From assembly GCF_009707385.1 (NCBI RefSeq), contig NZ_CP046115.1:5330762-5394761 (forward strand): a stretch of 64,000 nucleotides of DNA, given 5' to 3'. A program made the position numbers and the translations under genes. The notes under the pieces were generated by a model, which saw nothing but the letters and a program-made list of their open reading frames with translations, did no database searches and was not told where the DNA came from. This document shows, in pieces, positions 1 to 8,270 of the stretch. How positions within the stretch are numbered: the stretch's first letter is position 1; each line of letters starts with the position of its first letter. The stretch comes from Klebsiella oxytoca (GTDB lineage Bacteria > Pseudomonadota > Gammaproteobacteria > Enterobacterales > Enterobacteriaceae).

Positions 1-974
1 CTATAATCGTTGTAAAAACGCAGCTTCGACACGCCTCCCCACTTCACGTCCACATCTCGGGCAAGGTTGAGCGACCCGGTGGTGGCTTTAGCCGGTATCA
101 TGTAAGCAGGCGTCAGACCATTGCCGCCCATCAGAATAGCGTCGTCGCTAACGCCCGCCGGGTTCTTCGGATCGTACTGGTAGCGAATCAGCTGCGAAGT
201 AAGCTGCCATGGCCCGTTGTGCAGCATCCCGTGCACGCCCGCCGCCCAGAAGGTGCCGTCGTCGTCGGTCTCACGGTTATGCAGCCGCGCCAGCGCCAGC
301 GAACCACCCAGCTCGTTGTTCCAGCCGCCGCCGTGGAAATTACGCGCAATTCGTACATTCACCTGATCGCGCTTTTCATTGTGCTGCTGATGCTGTGTGG
401 GATAGATGGTGTTTTTTAGCCGATCGTAATCTCCAACGTCCGGCGCATAGCGTAAATTCTCCGGTTCCATCCAGGGGAAATAGGCCACATCCAGCGTCCA
501 GTTATTATCATGATATTGATAGTTAATACCGCTACCGGCGCTAACGCCAAATCCTAAATAAAACGGAATACCGTAAGACCAGCCAAATTGCGGATAAGGC
601 TCAAGACCGAAAGGTTTACCCGGGATGCCCAGCTGGATATTATTATTATTATCGAAACGATAGCCCACATAAGCGCGATCGATAGCATATTTATGGTGAT
701 CCTGGAACCAAAATCCAGCGTCGAAGAAATAGTTATTATAAAAACCGCTACTATCGATACGAAACGTATCAAAACGCAGATGCGGCGGGTTACGGTAATT
801 ACTTCCCTTCCAGTCTTCATAGCGGTAATTAGCCCGTAGCGCACCGCCGAAATCCAGTCCGGCGAGATTGTCAGCACTGCGCCAGCCAATATGGGGGAAC
901 GGCTTACCCGCTTCCGCCAGCGCCACTCCGCTGGAGCCGACTGCCAGCAGCAGCGGGAGAAAAAATTTACGCAT
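1..974 (-). CDS. Outer-membrane porin-like protein, C-terminus beyond window
   Basis: Reading the minus strand from the ATG at 974 gives an uninterrupted frame of about 324 codons that runs off the left edge, so the gene is partial at its 3' end. The N-terminus is a typical Sec signal peptide (MRKFFLPLLLAVGSSGVALA), followed by a mature chain rich in aromatic residues, Asn, Gly and Asp in alternating patterns, as in transmembrane beta-strands of porins. No Cys lipobox is present, so it should be a soluble-signal beta-barrel exported to the outer membrane. I do not recognise a specific porin such as OmpC, LamB or BglH; a carbohydrate or anion channel is plausible but substrate is unknown. It has a long AT-rich leader (975-1495) of its own and no visible operon partner within the window. 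Confidence 0.75.
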   Translation of the reverse strand, partial: MRKFFLPLLLAVGSSGVALAEAGKPFPHIGWRSADNLAGLDFGGALRANYRYEDWKGSNYRNPPHLRFDTFRIDSSGFYNNYFFDAGFWFQDHHKYAIDRAYVGYRFDNNNNIQLGIPGKPFGLEPYPQFGWSYGIPFYLGFGVSAGSGINYQYHDNNWTLDVAYFPWMEPENLRYAPDVGDYDRLKNTIYPTQHQQHNEKRDQVNVRIARNFHGGGWNNELGGSLALARLHNRETDDDGTFWAAGVHGMLHNGPWQLTSQLIRYQYDPKNPAGVSDDAILMGGNGLTPAYMIPAKATTGSLNLARDVDVKWGGVSKLRFYNDY

Positions 975-1495
975 AGCACATGCCTCACTTTACAATTTAA
1001 TAAGCGATGGAAGTCCGCCGATTAATATCGAATTATTATTTTGTTTCAGTAATGAAACTCTCGGTTAAATAGCGCGATGTTTATATTTTCGTTTCAAATA
1101 TGAAACTCTGTTTATTATTTGATAGAGGAAAAATCGCACGCAGGATGTCGGGAGTCAAGGCATAAACTTTGAGCTATAACTCAATATTATTATTCAACGA
1201 TTAACATATTGATATTTTCGGTACAGCGAGAGAAATATTCTCATATATGAGACGTTATTTAAGAAAAAGAATAACATCGTGAGTTTTAATGCATTTGCGG
1301 GTACCTGTGGTCTTTCCAACCCCCCCATTTCTCAATCGGACTTACCTGCCCGACCAGCGTGTACAGAGCGGCGCAATGCGCGATTTTCACTTTTTTAATA
1401 TAACTGTTATCGCCATCAAGCCATTTCTCCCCGGGGTGCAGCGGTCTATGCTCAATACATTCAAACGATGAACCTCATTCAAAACCGGAGAGTGT
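975..1495. other. AT-rich intergenic region between divergent genes
   Basis: About 520 bases without a convincing gene separate the porin-like gene (minus) from the oxidoreductase (plus). The part from 1020 to 1290 is much richer in A+T than its surroundings and has several TATAAT-like hexamers, as expected for a promoter region of a regulated outer-membrane protein. One short open frame (1289-1471) lacks a ribosome site and recognisable protein features. No clear named operator was found. Confidence 0.5.
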
Positions 1496-2503
1496 ATGAA
1501 AGCGATCGCCATTACCCGCGCGGCGGCAGAAGGCAGCAATATTCCTTTTTTAACCGACATCGAGCTGCCACAGCCGGTTGCCGAGGGACACGATCTGTTG
1601 GTTGAAGTGAAGGCCATTTCCGTCAACCCGGTAGATACTAAAGTTCGAGCCGGGTTTAACGCCGATACCCCGCGCGTGCTGGGCTGGGACGCGGTGGGCG
1701 TGGTCAAAGCCGTCGGCAGCGCAGTGACCCTGTTCGCTCCGGGAGATGAAGTGTGGTACGCCGGAGCGCTGGGCCGTCCCGGTAGCAACAGCGAATTCCA
1801 GCTGGTGGATGAGCGTATCGTGGCCCTTAAGCCGCGTTCGCTGGATAATGCTTCCGCCGCCGCGCTGCCGCTCACCGCCATTACCGCCTGGGAGCTGCTG
1901 TTCCACCGTCTTGGCGTACAGGAAGGCGGTAACGCGGGCGACACGCTGCTGATCGTCGGCGCGGCGGGCGGCGTCGGTTCGATTCTGACCCAGCTCGCCA
2001 GCAGGCTGACCGGTCTGACGGTCATTGGTACCGCCTCGCGTCCGGAAAGCCAGCAATGGGTGCAGGAAGCGGGCGCGCACCATGTTATCGATCACAGTAA
2101 ACCGCTCGCCGACGAGCTGGCGCGGATTGGCGTCAAAGCCGTGACCCACGTCGCTAGCCTGACCAATACCAGCCAGCACTATCCGCAGCTGATCGCCGCG
2201 CTCGCACCGCAGGGCAGGCTGGCGCTGATCGACGATCCCGAATCCCTCGACGTAGTACCGCTGAAGGCGAAAAGCATTTCTCTGCACTGGGAGTTTATGT
2301 TTACCCGCTCGATGTTCGAAACACCGGATATGATTGCCCAGCATCAGCTGCTGGCCCGCGTGGCGGCGCTGATTGACGATAAAACCATTAAGACCACCCT
2401 CGGCGAGCACTACGGCGCCATCACTGCCGCCAACCTACAAAAAGCGCACGCGCAGCTGGAAACCGGGCGTTCGGTGGGCAAAATCGTGCTGGAGGGCTTT
2501 TAA
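1496..2503 (+). CDS. Zinc-type alcohol dehydrogenase-like NADPH:quinone oxidoreductase (MDR superfamily)
   Basis: The 335-residue protein has the medium-chain dehydrogenase/reductase layout: an N-terminal GroES-like domain (residues 1-130, with the VKAISVNPVDTKVRAG signature) and a Rossmann NAD(P)-binding domain with a glycine-rich turn (LIVGAAGGVGSILTQLA, about residues 150-168). The cysteine/histidine ligands of true zinc alcohol dehydrogenases are absent, so it belongs to the zinc-independent quinone-reductase-like branch often annotated 'zinc-binding alcohol dehydrogenase family'. It probably reduces quinones or activated alkenes with NADPH in the cytosol. GGAG lies 7 bases before the ATG. 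Its stop codon sits one base before the start of the monooxygenase-fold gene, so the two are almost certainly cotranscribed; co-occurrence with a small ABM protein suggests a shared role in quinone or electrophile detoxification (inference). Confidence 0.85.
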   Translation: MKAIAITRAAAEGSNIPFLTDIELPQPVAEGHDLLVEVKAISVNPVDTKVRAGFNADTPRVLGWDAVGVVKAVGSAVTLFAPGDEVWYAGALGRPGSNSEFQLVDERIVALKPRSLDNASAAALPLTAITAWELLFHRLGVQEGGNAGDTLLIVGAAGGVGSILTQLASRLTGLTVIGTASRPESQQWVQEAGAHHVIDHSKPLADELARIGVKAVTHVASLTNTSQHYPQLIAALAPQGRLALIDDPESLDVVPLKAKSISLHWEFMFTRSMFETPDMIAQHQLLARVAALIDDKTIKTTLGEHYGAITAANLQKAHAQLETGRSVGKIVLEGF

Positions 2504-2504
2504 G

Positions 2505-2807
2505 ATGAGCAACGAAGCGATCTCGATTATCGCGGTGCTGACGGCGAAACCGGGCCAAACGAAAGCGCTGCGCCAGGCACTACAGGCGCTGCTGCTGCCG
2601 ACGCGTCAGGAGCCGGGCAACCTCGATTACGCCCTGTTTCAGCTGCGCGATGCGCCGGATACGTTCTATATGCGCGAATCCTGGCGCAATCAGGAAGCGC
2701 TGGACGCGCATATCGCCCTGCCGCACTTCCAGGAATTTATTGCGCAGATGGATAGCCTGCTTGCCGGGCCGCTGCGGCTGGATTATCTGACGCCCGTCGA
2801 GCCCTGA
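2505..2807 (+). CDS. Antibiotic biosynthesis monooxygenase (ABM) domain protein, YgiN-like
   Basis: A 100-residue single-domain protein beginning MSNEAISIIAVLTAKPGQ, with the ABM ferredoxin-like fold pattern: a first beta-strand, the 'K-P-G-x-[TE]-x-A-L-R-x-A-L' helix, the 'E-P-G-N-L-D-Y' turn and the 'R-E-S-W-R-N-Q-E-A-L-D-A-H' stretch typical of YgiN-type quinol monooxygenases. Family members act as small dimeric cofactor-free oxygenases or as quinone-binding proteins. I place the start at the ATG one base after the TAA of the upstream oxidoreductase; a longer in-frame reading would begin inside that gene and has no family support. The tight spacing argues for translational coupling and a joint function in quinone redox chemistry. 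The specific substrate cannot be read from sequence. Confidence 0.85.
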   Translation: MSNEAISIIAVLTAKPGQTKALRQALQALLLPTRQEPGNLDYALFQLRDAPDTFYMRESWRNQEALDAHIALPHFQEFIAQMDSLLAGPLRLDYLTPVEP

Positions 2808-2905
2808 TATTTTCTGCATTCCGTTTGCGGGGAGGAGCCAATCTTTAACCCTTTGAGCTCTCCCCCTCCGTCTTATTCAGCGCCGTTATGCAGAAGAGGT
2901 TTGCT

Positions 2906-3159
2906 ATGCAGATTAACGCTACTGGAACGAACTCGGCCGGCCAGCCGCTGGGGTCTATGGCCATCACCCGCCGCGAGCCGGGTCGATGATCGGTGGTATC
3001 CCGGAAACTCAGGAGATGCTCGATTTTTGCGCCGGGCACGGTATCGTCGTCGATATTGAGCTGATTCGCGGCGACCAGATTAACGAGGCCTGGGAGCGGA
3101 TGATTAAAGGCGACGTGAAATACCGCTTCGTCATCGACAGCGCCACTCTCGGCGGTTAA
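2906..3159 (+). pseudogene. yahK: yahK-like zinc alcohol dehydrogenase, collapsed by a large internal deletion
   Basis: The first 26 codons from the ATG at 2906 read like the N-terminus of the NAD(P)-dependent aldehyde reductase YahK (ITRREPG at the end). At about 2981-2987 the frame meets a TGA. From 2983 another frame reads [16 protein letters not shown] and continues to a YahK-like C-terminus (DVKYRFVID) with a TAA at 3157-3159. In intact YahK these blocks lie some 250 residues apart, so the middle of the gene, including catalytic zinc ligands and most of the Rossmann fold, has been lost in one event that also shifted the frame. The product cannot be functional. Its stop overlaps the convergent GlxA-type regulator by 4 bases. 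Identity with yahK rests on my memory of the E. coli protein. Confidence 0.8.
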
Positions 3160-4109
3160 GCCCTGCGGCGAAAGGTACGCCGCCACTCCGCCGGGCTGAC
3201 GCCAAAGCGCGCTTTAAACTGTTGGCGCCAGGTCACGGCGGAGCGATAGCCCACTTCCTCCGCCACCTGCCCGACAGGTAAATCCCCGGCCTCCAGCAGG
3301 ATCTGGCTACGCCGCAGGCGCTCGGCGGCCAGCCAGTCGACGATGCCCATACCGGTCGCTTTCGCGAAATGGCGAGTGAGTGTGCGGCGGCTCATCGCCG
3401 CCACCTGTGCCAGAGAATCCAGATTATGCGATTCGCGGATATGCTGCTGGAGATACTCAAGCAGGCCATTTATCCGCGCGTCGCGGGTGTTTTTCGGCAC
3501 CGGCTGGGCGATAAACTGCGCCTGTCCTCCCTCCCGGTGCGGCGGAACGATCATCCGCCGGGCGATCTGATTGGCGGCAAGGCTGCCGAAGCGCTGGCGA
3601 ATGATATACAGGCAGCAGTCGAGCGCCGCTGCGGTCCCCGCAGAGGTGATAACTCCCTCATCGTCAACGTACAGCGCGTTGATATCCAGCCGCACCTGCG
3701 GAAACAGTCGCTGAAAATCCTGCTCAAACTCCCAGTGGGTTGCCGCGCGCCTGTCCTCAAGCAGCCCGGCGTAGCCCAGCACAAACGCCCCGAGGCACAG
3801 GCCGACGATTTGCGCGCCGTTGTTGCGCGCGCGAACCAGACCGTCGAGCAGCGACTGCGGTGGACGCTGATTCACCGCCCCCCAGTAAGGCACCACCACG
3901 ATATCCGCCTGTTCAAGAGCGGAAAAATCGCCGCTGGCGTTCAGCGCGAAGCCGTCGCGGGCGCTCAGCAGCCCGGGCCGTTCAGCGCAAATCTGCAGAT
4001 TAAAGCGTTTGGTTTCCGAGACCGTATCGCCAAACAGCATACAGGGCACCGAGTAGTGAAACGGGCTAAATCCGTCCACCGCCACAATTGCCACTTCCGT
4101 CAGTTTCAT
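3156..4109 (-). CDS. GlxA-family transcriptional regulator (DJ-1/PfpI domain plus AraC HTH), FtrA-like
   Basis: The 317-residue protein has an N-terminal class-I-glutamine-amidotransferase-like (DJ-1/PfpI) domain, residues 5-175, with a nucleophile-elbow-like stretch ([18 protein letters not shown]) containing a Cys. The C-terminal AraC/XylS domain, residues 215-315, has two helix-turn-helix motifs ([18 protein letters not shown] and [20 protein letters not shown]) and the usual [10 protein letters not shown] end. GlxA-type proteins activate small catabolic or aldehyde/ammonium-compound genes; the target here is not visible. A GGAGCG ribosome site precedes the ATG. It converges on the yahK-like remnant, which could once have been a neighbour it controlled, and the MBL-fold gene lies 14 bases upstream on the same strand, so these two are likely in one transcript. 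Confidence 0.85.
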   Translation of the reverse strand: MKLTEVAIVAVDGFSPFHYSVPCMLFGDTVSETKRFNLQICAERPGLLSARDGFALNASGDFSALEQADIVVVPYWGAVNQRPPQSLLDGLVRARNNGAQIVGLCLGAFVLGYAGLLEDRRAATHWEFEQDFQRLFPQVRLDINALYVDDEGVITSAGTAAALDCCLYIIRQRFGSLAANQIARRMIVPPHREGGQAQFIAQPVPKNTRDARINGLLEYLQQHIRESHNLDSLAQVAAMSRRTLTRHFAKATGMGIVDWLAAERLRRSQILLEAGDLPVGQVAEEVGYRSAVTWRQQFKARFGVSPAEWRRTFRRRA

Positions 4110-4123
4110 CGCCCGCTCCGCTT

Positions 4124-4903
4124 TTAAAAGATCATACTTTCCCCATCCTGCGGGATGCTGACCGCATCGGCAATCTGATTGTCAACCACGTACTGGCGCA
4201 GCTCATCGCGGCTCAGCAGACAGTGGTTCACCGCTTCCATATGGCTGGCGACGATTTTGGCTTCCGGCAGGGTGAAGCGCGCCTTCAGCACATCCTCTTT
4301 GCCCATGATGATCGGCCCAAAACCGATGACGTGCGCATATCCGACATTCAGTACCACCACGTCAGGGCGCAGCCTGAGCATGTCGGCTTCCACTTCATCG
4401 CGCCAGATGGTGTCTCCCACCAGCCACAGGGTTTTCTCCTGCGGATGACGTAACACCACGCCGCAGGCTTCGCCCAGACGCTCTGCCATTGCCAGCACTG
4501 CGTAAGTACGGTCGCTGCCGTGCTGGCCTGAGCTGGTTTTCAGCAGTGAAATATCGGCAAACGCGCTGCGCTCAGAGAGCAAACGAATATCGCTAAACCC
4601 CTGACCGCGCAGCAGCTGAGCGTCGGCCTCATGCTGGACGTAAACCGGCAGGGTTTTGGGGATCGCGGCGATCGCCGCCTCGTCCCAGTGATCCTGATGA
4701 GTGTGGGTGACGATAACGGCATCCACGTCAACGATCTCTTCAACGGCAAAAGGCAACGCCACCAGCGGGTTACGCAGCTCACTGCGCGCGGTACCGGCAA
4801 AGCCCGCCCAGGCGCCTTTCGCAGAAAGCATCGGGTCAATCAGAAACTTTTTACCTGCATATTCAATAAGCTGGGTGGCATTGCGAACGTGAGTGATTTT
4901 CAT
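4124..4903 (-). CDS. MBL-fold metal-dependent hydrolase
   Basis: About 259 residues beginning MKITHVRNATQLIEYAG. The metallo-beta-lactamase signature THTHQDHWD (HxHxDH) lies near residue 70 and further metal-ligand candidates follow (SSGQHGSD, LVGDTIWRD, VASHMEAVNHC). The short size and lack of added domains match the UPF0173/YtkL-like branch of soluble Zn hydrolases; substrate unknown. Two ATGs are possible: the one at 4912 would be only one base from the GAGG ribosome site, whereas the one at 4903 is 10 bases away, so I take 4903. The gene lies upstream of the GlxA-type regulator on the same strand, and a Nudix hydrolase is divergent. Role probably in processing a small metabolite or cyclic ester. 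Confidence 0.85.
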   Translation of the reverse strand: MKITHVRNATQLIEYAGKKFLIDPMLSAKGAWAGFAGTARSELRNPLVALPFAVEEIVDVDAVIVTHTHQDHWDEAAIAAIPKTLPVYVQHEADAQLLRGQGFSDIRLLSERSAFADISLLKTSSGQHGSDRTYAVLAMAERLGEACGVVLRHPQEKTLWLVGDTIWRDEVEADMLRLRPDVVVLNVGYAHVIGFGPIIMGKEDVLKARFTLPEAKIVASHMEAVNHCLLSRDELRQYVVDNQIADAVSIPQDGESMIF

Positions 4904-5072
4904 GGTATTCATACCTCTTCGCGGTCATTTTGCGAACATCGTAGCTGGCACAAGCCTGGCGCAATATGGGCTTCCGGGCAATGTTCGATGAGATTGGGCC
5001 AATCTTTGGCGGTTGCCATCTATTTCCGGCTATGGTGTGCTGAACGCTCAACTTTCAGAAACAGTGGCTACG

Positions 5073-5627
5073 ATGAAGAAAAAACTAACCGCCGCCGATA
5101 TGCACGATGCCGAAGTTCTGGCGCATACCCCGTGGTTCAGCATGCGCAAGATCGGGATTGATATGGCTCCCGGCGATCGGCGGGATTTTTACTCCATTCA
5201 CTACCCGCGCCCGGCGGTAGGGATTGTGGCGATGCAGAATGACAAAGTGCTGCTGATTCGCCACTACCGCTACCTGATAGACCAGGTCGTGTGGGCGATT
5301 CCTTCAGGCGGCGTCGATGAAGGCGAAGATCCGCATGAGGCGGCCCTGCGCGAGCTACGGGAAGAGACCGGCTGGCAAGCGCAGCACGCCGAAGAGATTC
5401 TCCGCTATAACCCCTCCTACGGCAGCAGCGACCAGCTATTTATCACCTGGCTGGCCAGCGATTTAAGCTATGTAGGGATGGATGAAAATCAGGATGAGGT
5501 GATGGAAACCGGCTGGTTTACCCTTGAAGAAATAGGCCAGCTGATCGCCCGCGGTGAGATGCCGGACGGGCTATCGCTGGTGCCGCTGCTGCATCTGATG
5601 GCGCAGCGGCGCACCGGTTTAGCGTAG
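5073..5627 (+). CDS. Nudix hydrolase (ADP-ribose pyrophosphatase-like)
   Basis: About 184 residues. The complete Nudix box G-x5-E-x7-R-E-x2-E-E-x-G is present (GGVDEGEDPHEAALRELREE followed by TGW), preceded by VWAIPSGG, which is how ADP-sugar and NAD(P)H-type Nudix enzymes begin the box. Such enzymes use Mg2+ or Mn2+ held by the REEXEE helix to split nucleoside diphosphate linkages. I prefer the ATG at 5073 (MKKKLTAADMHDAEV) to an upstream in-frame ATG at 5013, since the intervening 20 residues show no family similarity; neither has a strong ribosome site. The 3' end overlaps the convergent yicL-like gene by 9 bases. Exact substrate cannot be assigned. Confidence 0.85.
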   Translation: MKKKLTAADMHDAEVLAHTPWFSMRKIGIDMAPGDRRDFYSIHYPRPAVGIVAMQNDKVLLIRHYRYLIDQVVWAIPSGGVDEGEDPHEAALRELREETGWQAQHAEEILRYNPSYGSSDQLFITWLASDLSYVGMDENQDEVMETGWFTLEEIGQLIARGEMPDGLSLVPLLHLMAQRRTGLA

Positions 5628-6479
5628 CGGCTTCAGCATTCGCCAGCGGAACCACAGCTGAGCGACGAGGATCAGCAGGCCGCCGATAATTTTCTGCAGC
5701 GGCAGCTGTTCGCCGTACCATAGCGCCGCGGCGATCACCGTCAGCAGCGGCTCCAGCACCATAATAATCGCCGCGCTGGCGACCGCCGCGTACTTCTGCC
5801 CCTTCATTTGCAGGCCGAAGCGCAGGCTGGTGGCAATAACGATACTGGCGAGCAGCCAGCCGAAGGTCGGCAGGGTAAACGGCCGATCCCAGGTCTCAAA
5901 GGCGGCGGAAATAGCCAGTCCAACAAGCCCGGTGATGCCGAGCTGCACGGTAGTCAGCGGGATCAGCGGCACCTCGCGGGCGCTTTTGCTGGTGTAGCAA
6001 AACCAGATCGACTGTACCAGCGCGGTCAGCAGAAACCAGCCCTGGCTGGGGTGAAACTCAATCGGCATATGCAGGCTGAGTAAGCCCAGACCGACAACCG
6101 CAATCGGCAGGCACTCCCAGTAGGCTCGCGCCGGACGCGCTTTCATCATCACCCACGCGGTAATCGGCACGAACAGCATCGACAGGCTCATGATGAACGC
6201 CCCTTCGCCCAGCGATGGGGTGGTCGATACCGAGTAGATCCACAGGCACAGGTTTAGTGCAAACCACAGGCCGCTGATAATCATGCGCGGCCAGTGTTGC
6301 TTCTCTACGCGAAAGCCGCGGCAGAATGGCAGCAGCAGCAGCGCGGCGAAGAAAAAGCGCAGCCCGAGGAAGGCGAAAACCGGCATACCGGCAATCGCTT
6401 CTCGGGAAAAAATCCATCCGCAGGCGGCGATAACTGTCGCGGCTATGAGCAGTAAATCTGCCTGGCGTTGCCGGGTCAT
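5619..6479 (-). CDS. yicL: YicL-like EamA/DMT-superfamily inner-membrane transporter
   Basis: Hydrophobic protein of about 286 residues with ten predicted membrane helices in two EamA repeats (for example LLLIAATVIAACGWIFSREA near the start). DMT exporters of this kind remove amino acids or other metabolites; substrate unknown. It follows nlpA by 24 bases on the same strand, and E. coli has the same yicL/nlpA neighbourhood, which supports the name. A GTG at 6485 is in frame, but AAGGAG is only two bases from it and eight from the ATG at 6479, so I use 6479. Convergent overlap of 9 bases with the Nudix gene. Confidence 0.8.
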   Translation of the reverse strand: MTRQRQADLLLIAATVIAACGWIFSREAIAGMPVFAFLGLRFFFAALLLLPFCRGFRVEKQHWPRMIISGLWFALNLCLWIYSVSTTPSLGEGAFIMSLSMLFVPITAWVMMKARPARAYWECLPIAVVGLGLLSLHMPIEFHPSQGWFLLTALVQSIWFCYTSKSAREVPLIPLTTVQLGITGLVGLAISAAFETWDRPFTLPTFGWLLASIVIATSLRFGLQMKGQKYAAVASAAIIMVLEPLLTVIAAALWYGEQLPLQKIIGGLLILVAQLWFRWRMLKPLR

Positions 6480-6503
6480 CGCCACCTCTCCTTGTGTGAG
6501 TGA

Positions 6504-7313
6504 TTACCAGCCAGGTACCGCGCCGCCGTTAAAGATAGTCTCTGCCGCCTTCGCCACCTCCGGCGACTGGTAGGACTGGATAAACTCTTTCACGTTTTCC
6601 GCATCTTTGTTGTCTTCGCGGGTCACGATGATGTTCACATACGGCGAGTTTTTATCTTCAATAAAGATACCGTCGCGCACCGGCGAAAGACCGGTTTGCT
6701 GGAGATAGGTGGTGCTGATGATCGCCACGTCGACTTTCGGGTCGTCGATAACGCGCGGCAGCTGTGCGCCTTCCAGCTCCATAATCTTCAGGTTATGCGG
6801 GTTGTCGGTGATATCGACCGCCGTCGGCAGCAGGCCGGTTCCCGCTTTGAGGGTAATCAGCTTCTCCTGCTGGAGCAGAAGCAGCGCGCGTCCCAGATTG
6901 GTCGGGTCGTTAGGAATGGCGATGGTCGCGCCGTCTTTCAGCTCAGTGACGGATTTAATTTTGCGCGAGTAGCCCGCCATCGGGAAGACGAAGGTATTGC
7001 CCACCGCCACCAGGTGATAGTTGTGGGCTTTATTATCCTGTTCGAGAAACGGGCGATGCTGGAAGACGTTGGCGTCCAGATCTCCGGCATTGGTGGATTC
7101 ATTCGGCAGCAGCGAGCCGCTAAAGCCTACCAGCTCGACATCGAGGCCATATTTCTCTTTGGCCACTTTTTTCGCCACTTCCGCCACATCCTGTTCCGCG
7201 CCGTTAATGACGCCGACTTTAATGTGTTTCGCATCGCTGCCCTTCTGGTCGCAGCCTGCCAGCAGCAGGCCGACCAGCGCCACGGCGGCGGCTGTCCGTA
7301 AACGTAATTTCAT
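6504..7313 (-). CDS. nlpA: NlpA lipoprotein (lipoprotein-28), MetQ-type binding protein
   Basis: The start at 7313 gives a lipoprotein signal peptide (MKLRLRTAAAVALVGLLLAG) ending in the lipobox LLAGC; Asp after Cys is the signal that keeps lipoproteins in the inner membrane. The remainder (HIKVGVINGAEQDVAEVA, FSGSLLPNESTN, DANVFQHRPFLEQ, PNDPTNLGRALLLLQ, NGGAVPGW at the end) is nearly the E. coli NlpA sequence as I know it. NlpA is a MetQ paralogue, binds methionine-like ligands, has a minor role in methionine import, and is implicated in vesicle formation. A longer frame upstream (to 7424) lacks a lipoprotein start and is rejected. A TATAGT -10-like hexamer lies about 60 bases upstream. Transcribed with yicL. 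Confidence 0.95.
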   Translation of the reverse strand: MKLRLRTAAAVALVGLLLAGCDQKGSDAKHIKVGVINGAEQDVAEVAKKVAKEKYGLDVELVGFSGSLLPNESTNAGDLDANVFQHRPFLEQDNKAHNYHLVAVGNTFVFPMAGYSRKIKSVTELKDGATIAIPNDPTNLGRALLLLQQEKLITLKAGTGLLPTAVDITDNPHNLKIMELEGAQLPRVIDDPKVDVAIISTTYLQQTGLSPVRDGIFIEDKNSPYVNIIVTREDNKDAENVKEFIQSYQSPEVAKAAETIFNGGAVPGW

Positions 7314-7429
7314 GGTTATCACCCCGTCAGTCCATAGAAGATCGTTATTATTTTTTCCTCTGAAACTATAACGATTTTGGGGTGAGGTTTTAAACGCAAA
7401 AACCGCAACCGGAAATAAAATCATCTTCC

Positions 7430-7497
7430 CCCGGATTGCAGCTGCCGCCTTATCCGGGCTACCCGATCGAAAGGCTGAACGCAGCGCAAGCCGGGGA
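7430..7497. repeat. REP-like palindromic element
   Basis: GC-rich extragenic block containing CCGGATTGCAGCTGCCGCCT followed by TTATCCGGGCTAC, the arm typical of enterobacterial REP sequences, and a second partial arm (GCAGCGCAAGCCGGG). It lies between the DUF1348 gene and the nlpA promoter and may act as an mRNA 3'-end stabiliser. Confidence 0.6.
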
Positions 7498-7508
7498 GGG
7501 TTTTATAT

Positions 7509-7979
7509 TTACAACCCCAGCTCGCTCAGCCCCGGGTGATCGTCCGGGCGACGGCCCTGCGGCCAGTGAAACAGACGCTCGCTTTCGGCGATCGGCAGGT
7601 CGTTGATGCAGGCGTAGCGCGTTTGCATCAGGCCCCGTTCATCAAATTCCCAGTTCTCATTGCCGTAAGAACGAAACCAGTTGCCGCTATCGTCGTGCCA
7701 CTCATAGGCAAAGCGCACCGCAATGCGATTGTCGCTCCACGCCCACAGCTCCTTAATCAGCCGGTATTCCTGCTCTTTACGCCATTTCCGCTGCAAGAAA
7801 TCGATAATTTGCGTTCTTCCATGAACAAACTCGCTGCGGTTGCGCCACTCGCTATCGACGGTATAAGCCAGCGCGACCTTTCCGGCATCGCGGCTGTTCC
7901 AGCCATCTTCAGCGGCACGTACTTTTTGCGCGGCGCTCTCGCGGGTAAACGGCGGCAGAGGCGGACGTTGTTCGGTCAT
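7509..7979 (-). CDS. DUF1348 / SnoaL-like (NTF2-fold) family protein
   Basis: About 156 residues starting [20 protein letters not shown]. The stretch '[19 protein letters not shown]', the aromatic-rich '[10 protein letters not shown]' and '[20 protein letters not shown]' blocks are the conserved core of the DUF1348 group, which has the NTF2/SnoaL cone-shaped fold. Function is not established for the family. The ATG at 7979 is 7 bases after AGGAG; the adjacent ATG at 7982 is 4 bases after it, so the second is preferred, and a longer frame back to 8051 would read through the ERIC element. Its 5' flank is directly occupied by that ERIC element, so its promoter must lie in or near the repeat. No operon partner is evident. 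Confidence 0.8.
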   Translation of the reverse strand: MTEQRPPLPPFTRESAAQKVRAAEDGWNSRDAGKVALAYTVDSEWRNRSEFVHGRTQIIDFLQRKWRKEQEYRLIKELWAWSDNRIAVRFAYEWHDDSGNWFRSYGNENWEFDERGLMQTRYACINDLPIAESERLFHWPQGRRPDDHPGLSELGL

Positions 7980-7995
7980 CATGAATCTCCTGTAT

Positions 7996-8270
7996 GAATA
8001 CCCTTCATACTTCAAGTTGCTTATGTGTTGGCTACGGATTACTCGGCCCATCCATGGGCTTCGCCCTCACGGGCCGTCGCAAGCGACGTTCAAATCTGCT
8101 CCCGGCAGATTTGTCGTTTACCCCAGTCACATAGTTATCTATGCTCCTGGGGACTAATGAGAGGCTCCTGCCTCTCACCGGAGGCCAGCCTTCGGCTGGT
8201 CAAATTCGTTCCCGACGAATTTGTCACTCCCTTGCCGCCTTTAAGCAACTCGAATTATTTTGGGTATATA
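7996..8270. repeat. ERIC (IRU) element enlarged by two palindromic insertions
   Basis: The outer ends (ATACCCTTCATACTTCAAGT at the left and GCAACTCGAATTATTTTGGG at the right) and the core (CCCCAGTCACATAGTTATCT then ATGCTCCTGGGG) are those of an ERIC/IRU repeat, normally about 127 bp. Here about 75 bp has been added on each side of the core. Each insertion ends in a similar perfect hairpin: CAAATCTGC-TCCCG-GCAGATTTG on the left and CAAATTCGT-TCCCG-ACGAATTTG on the right, with smaller hairpins (GTCGCAAGCGAC; GAGAGGCTCCTGCCTCTC). The right end runs into the 3' end of the PNPOx-like gene. Confidence 0.85.

Noticed and set aside
1289..1471. Small plus-strand ORF before the oxidoreductase
   Set aside because: No ribosome site and no protein-like features; it lies in the promoter region.
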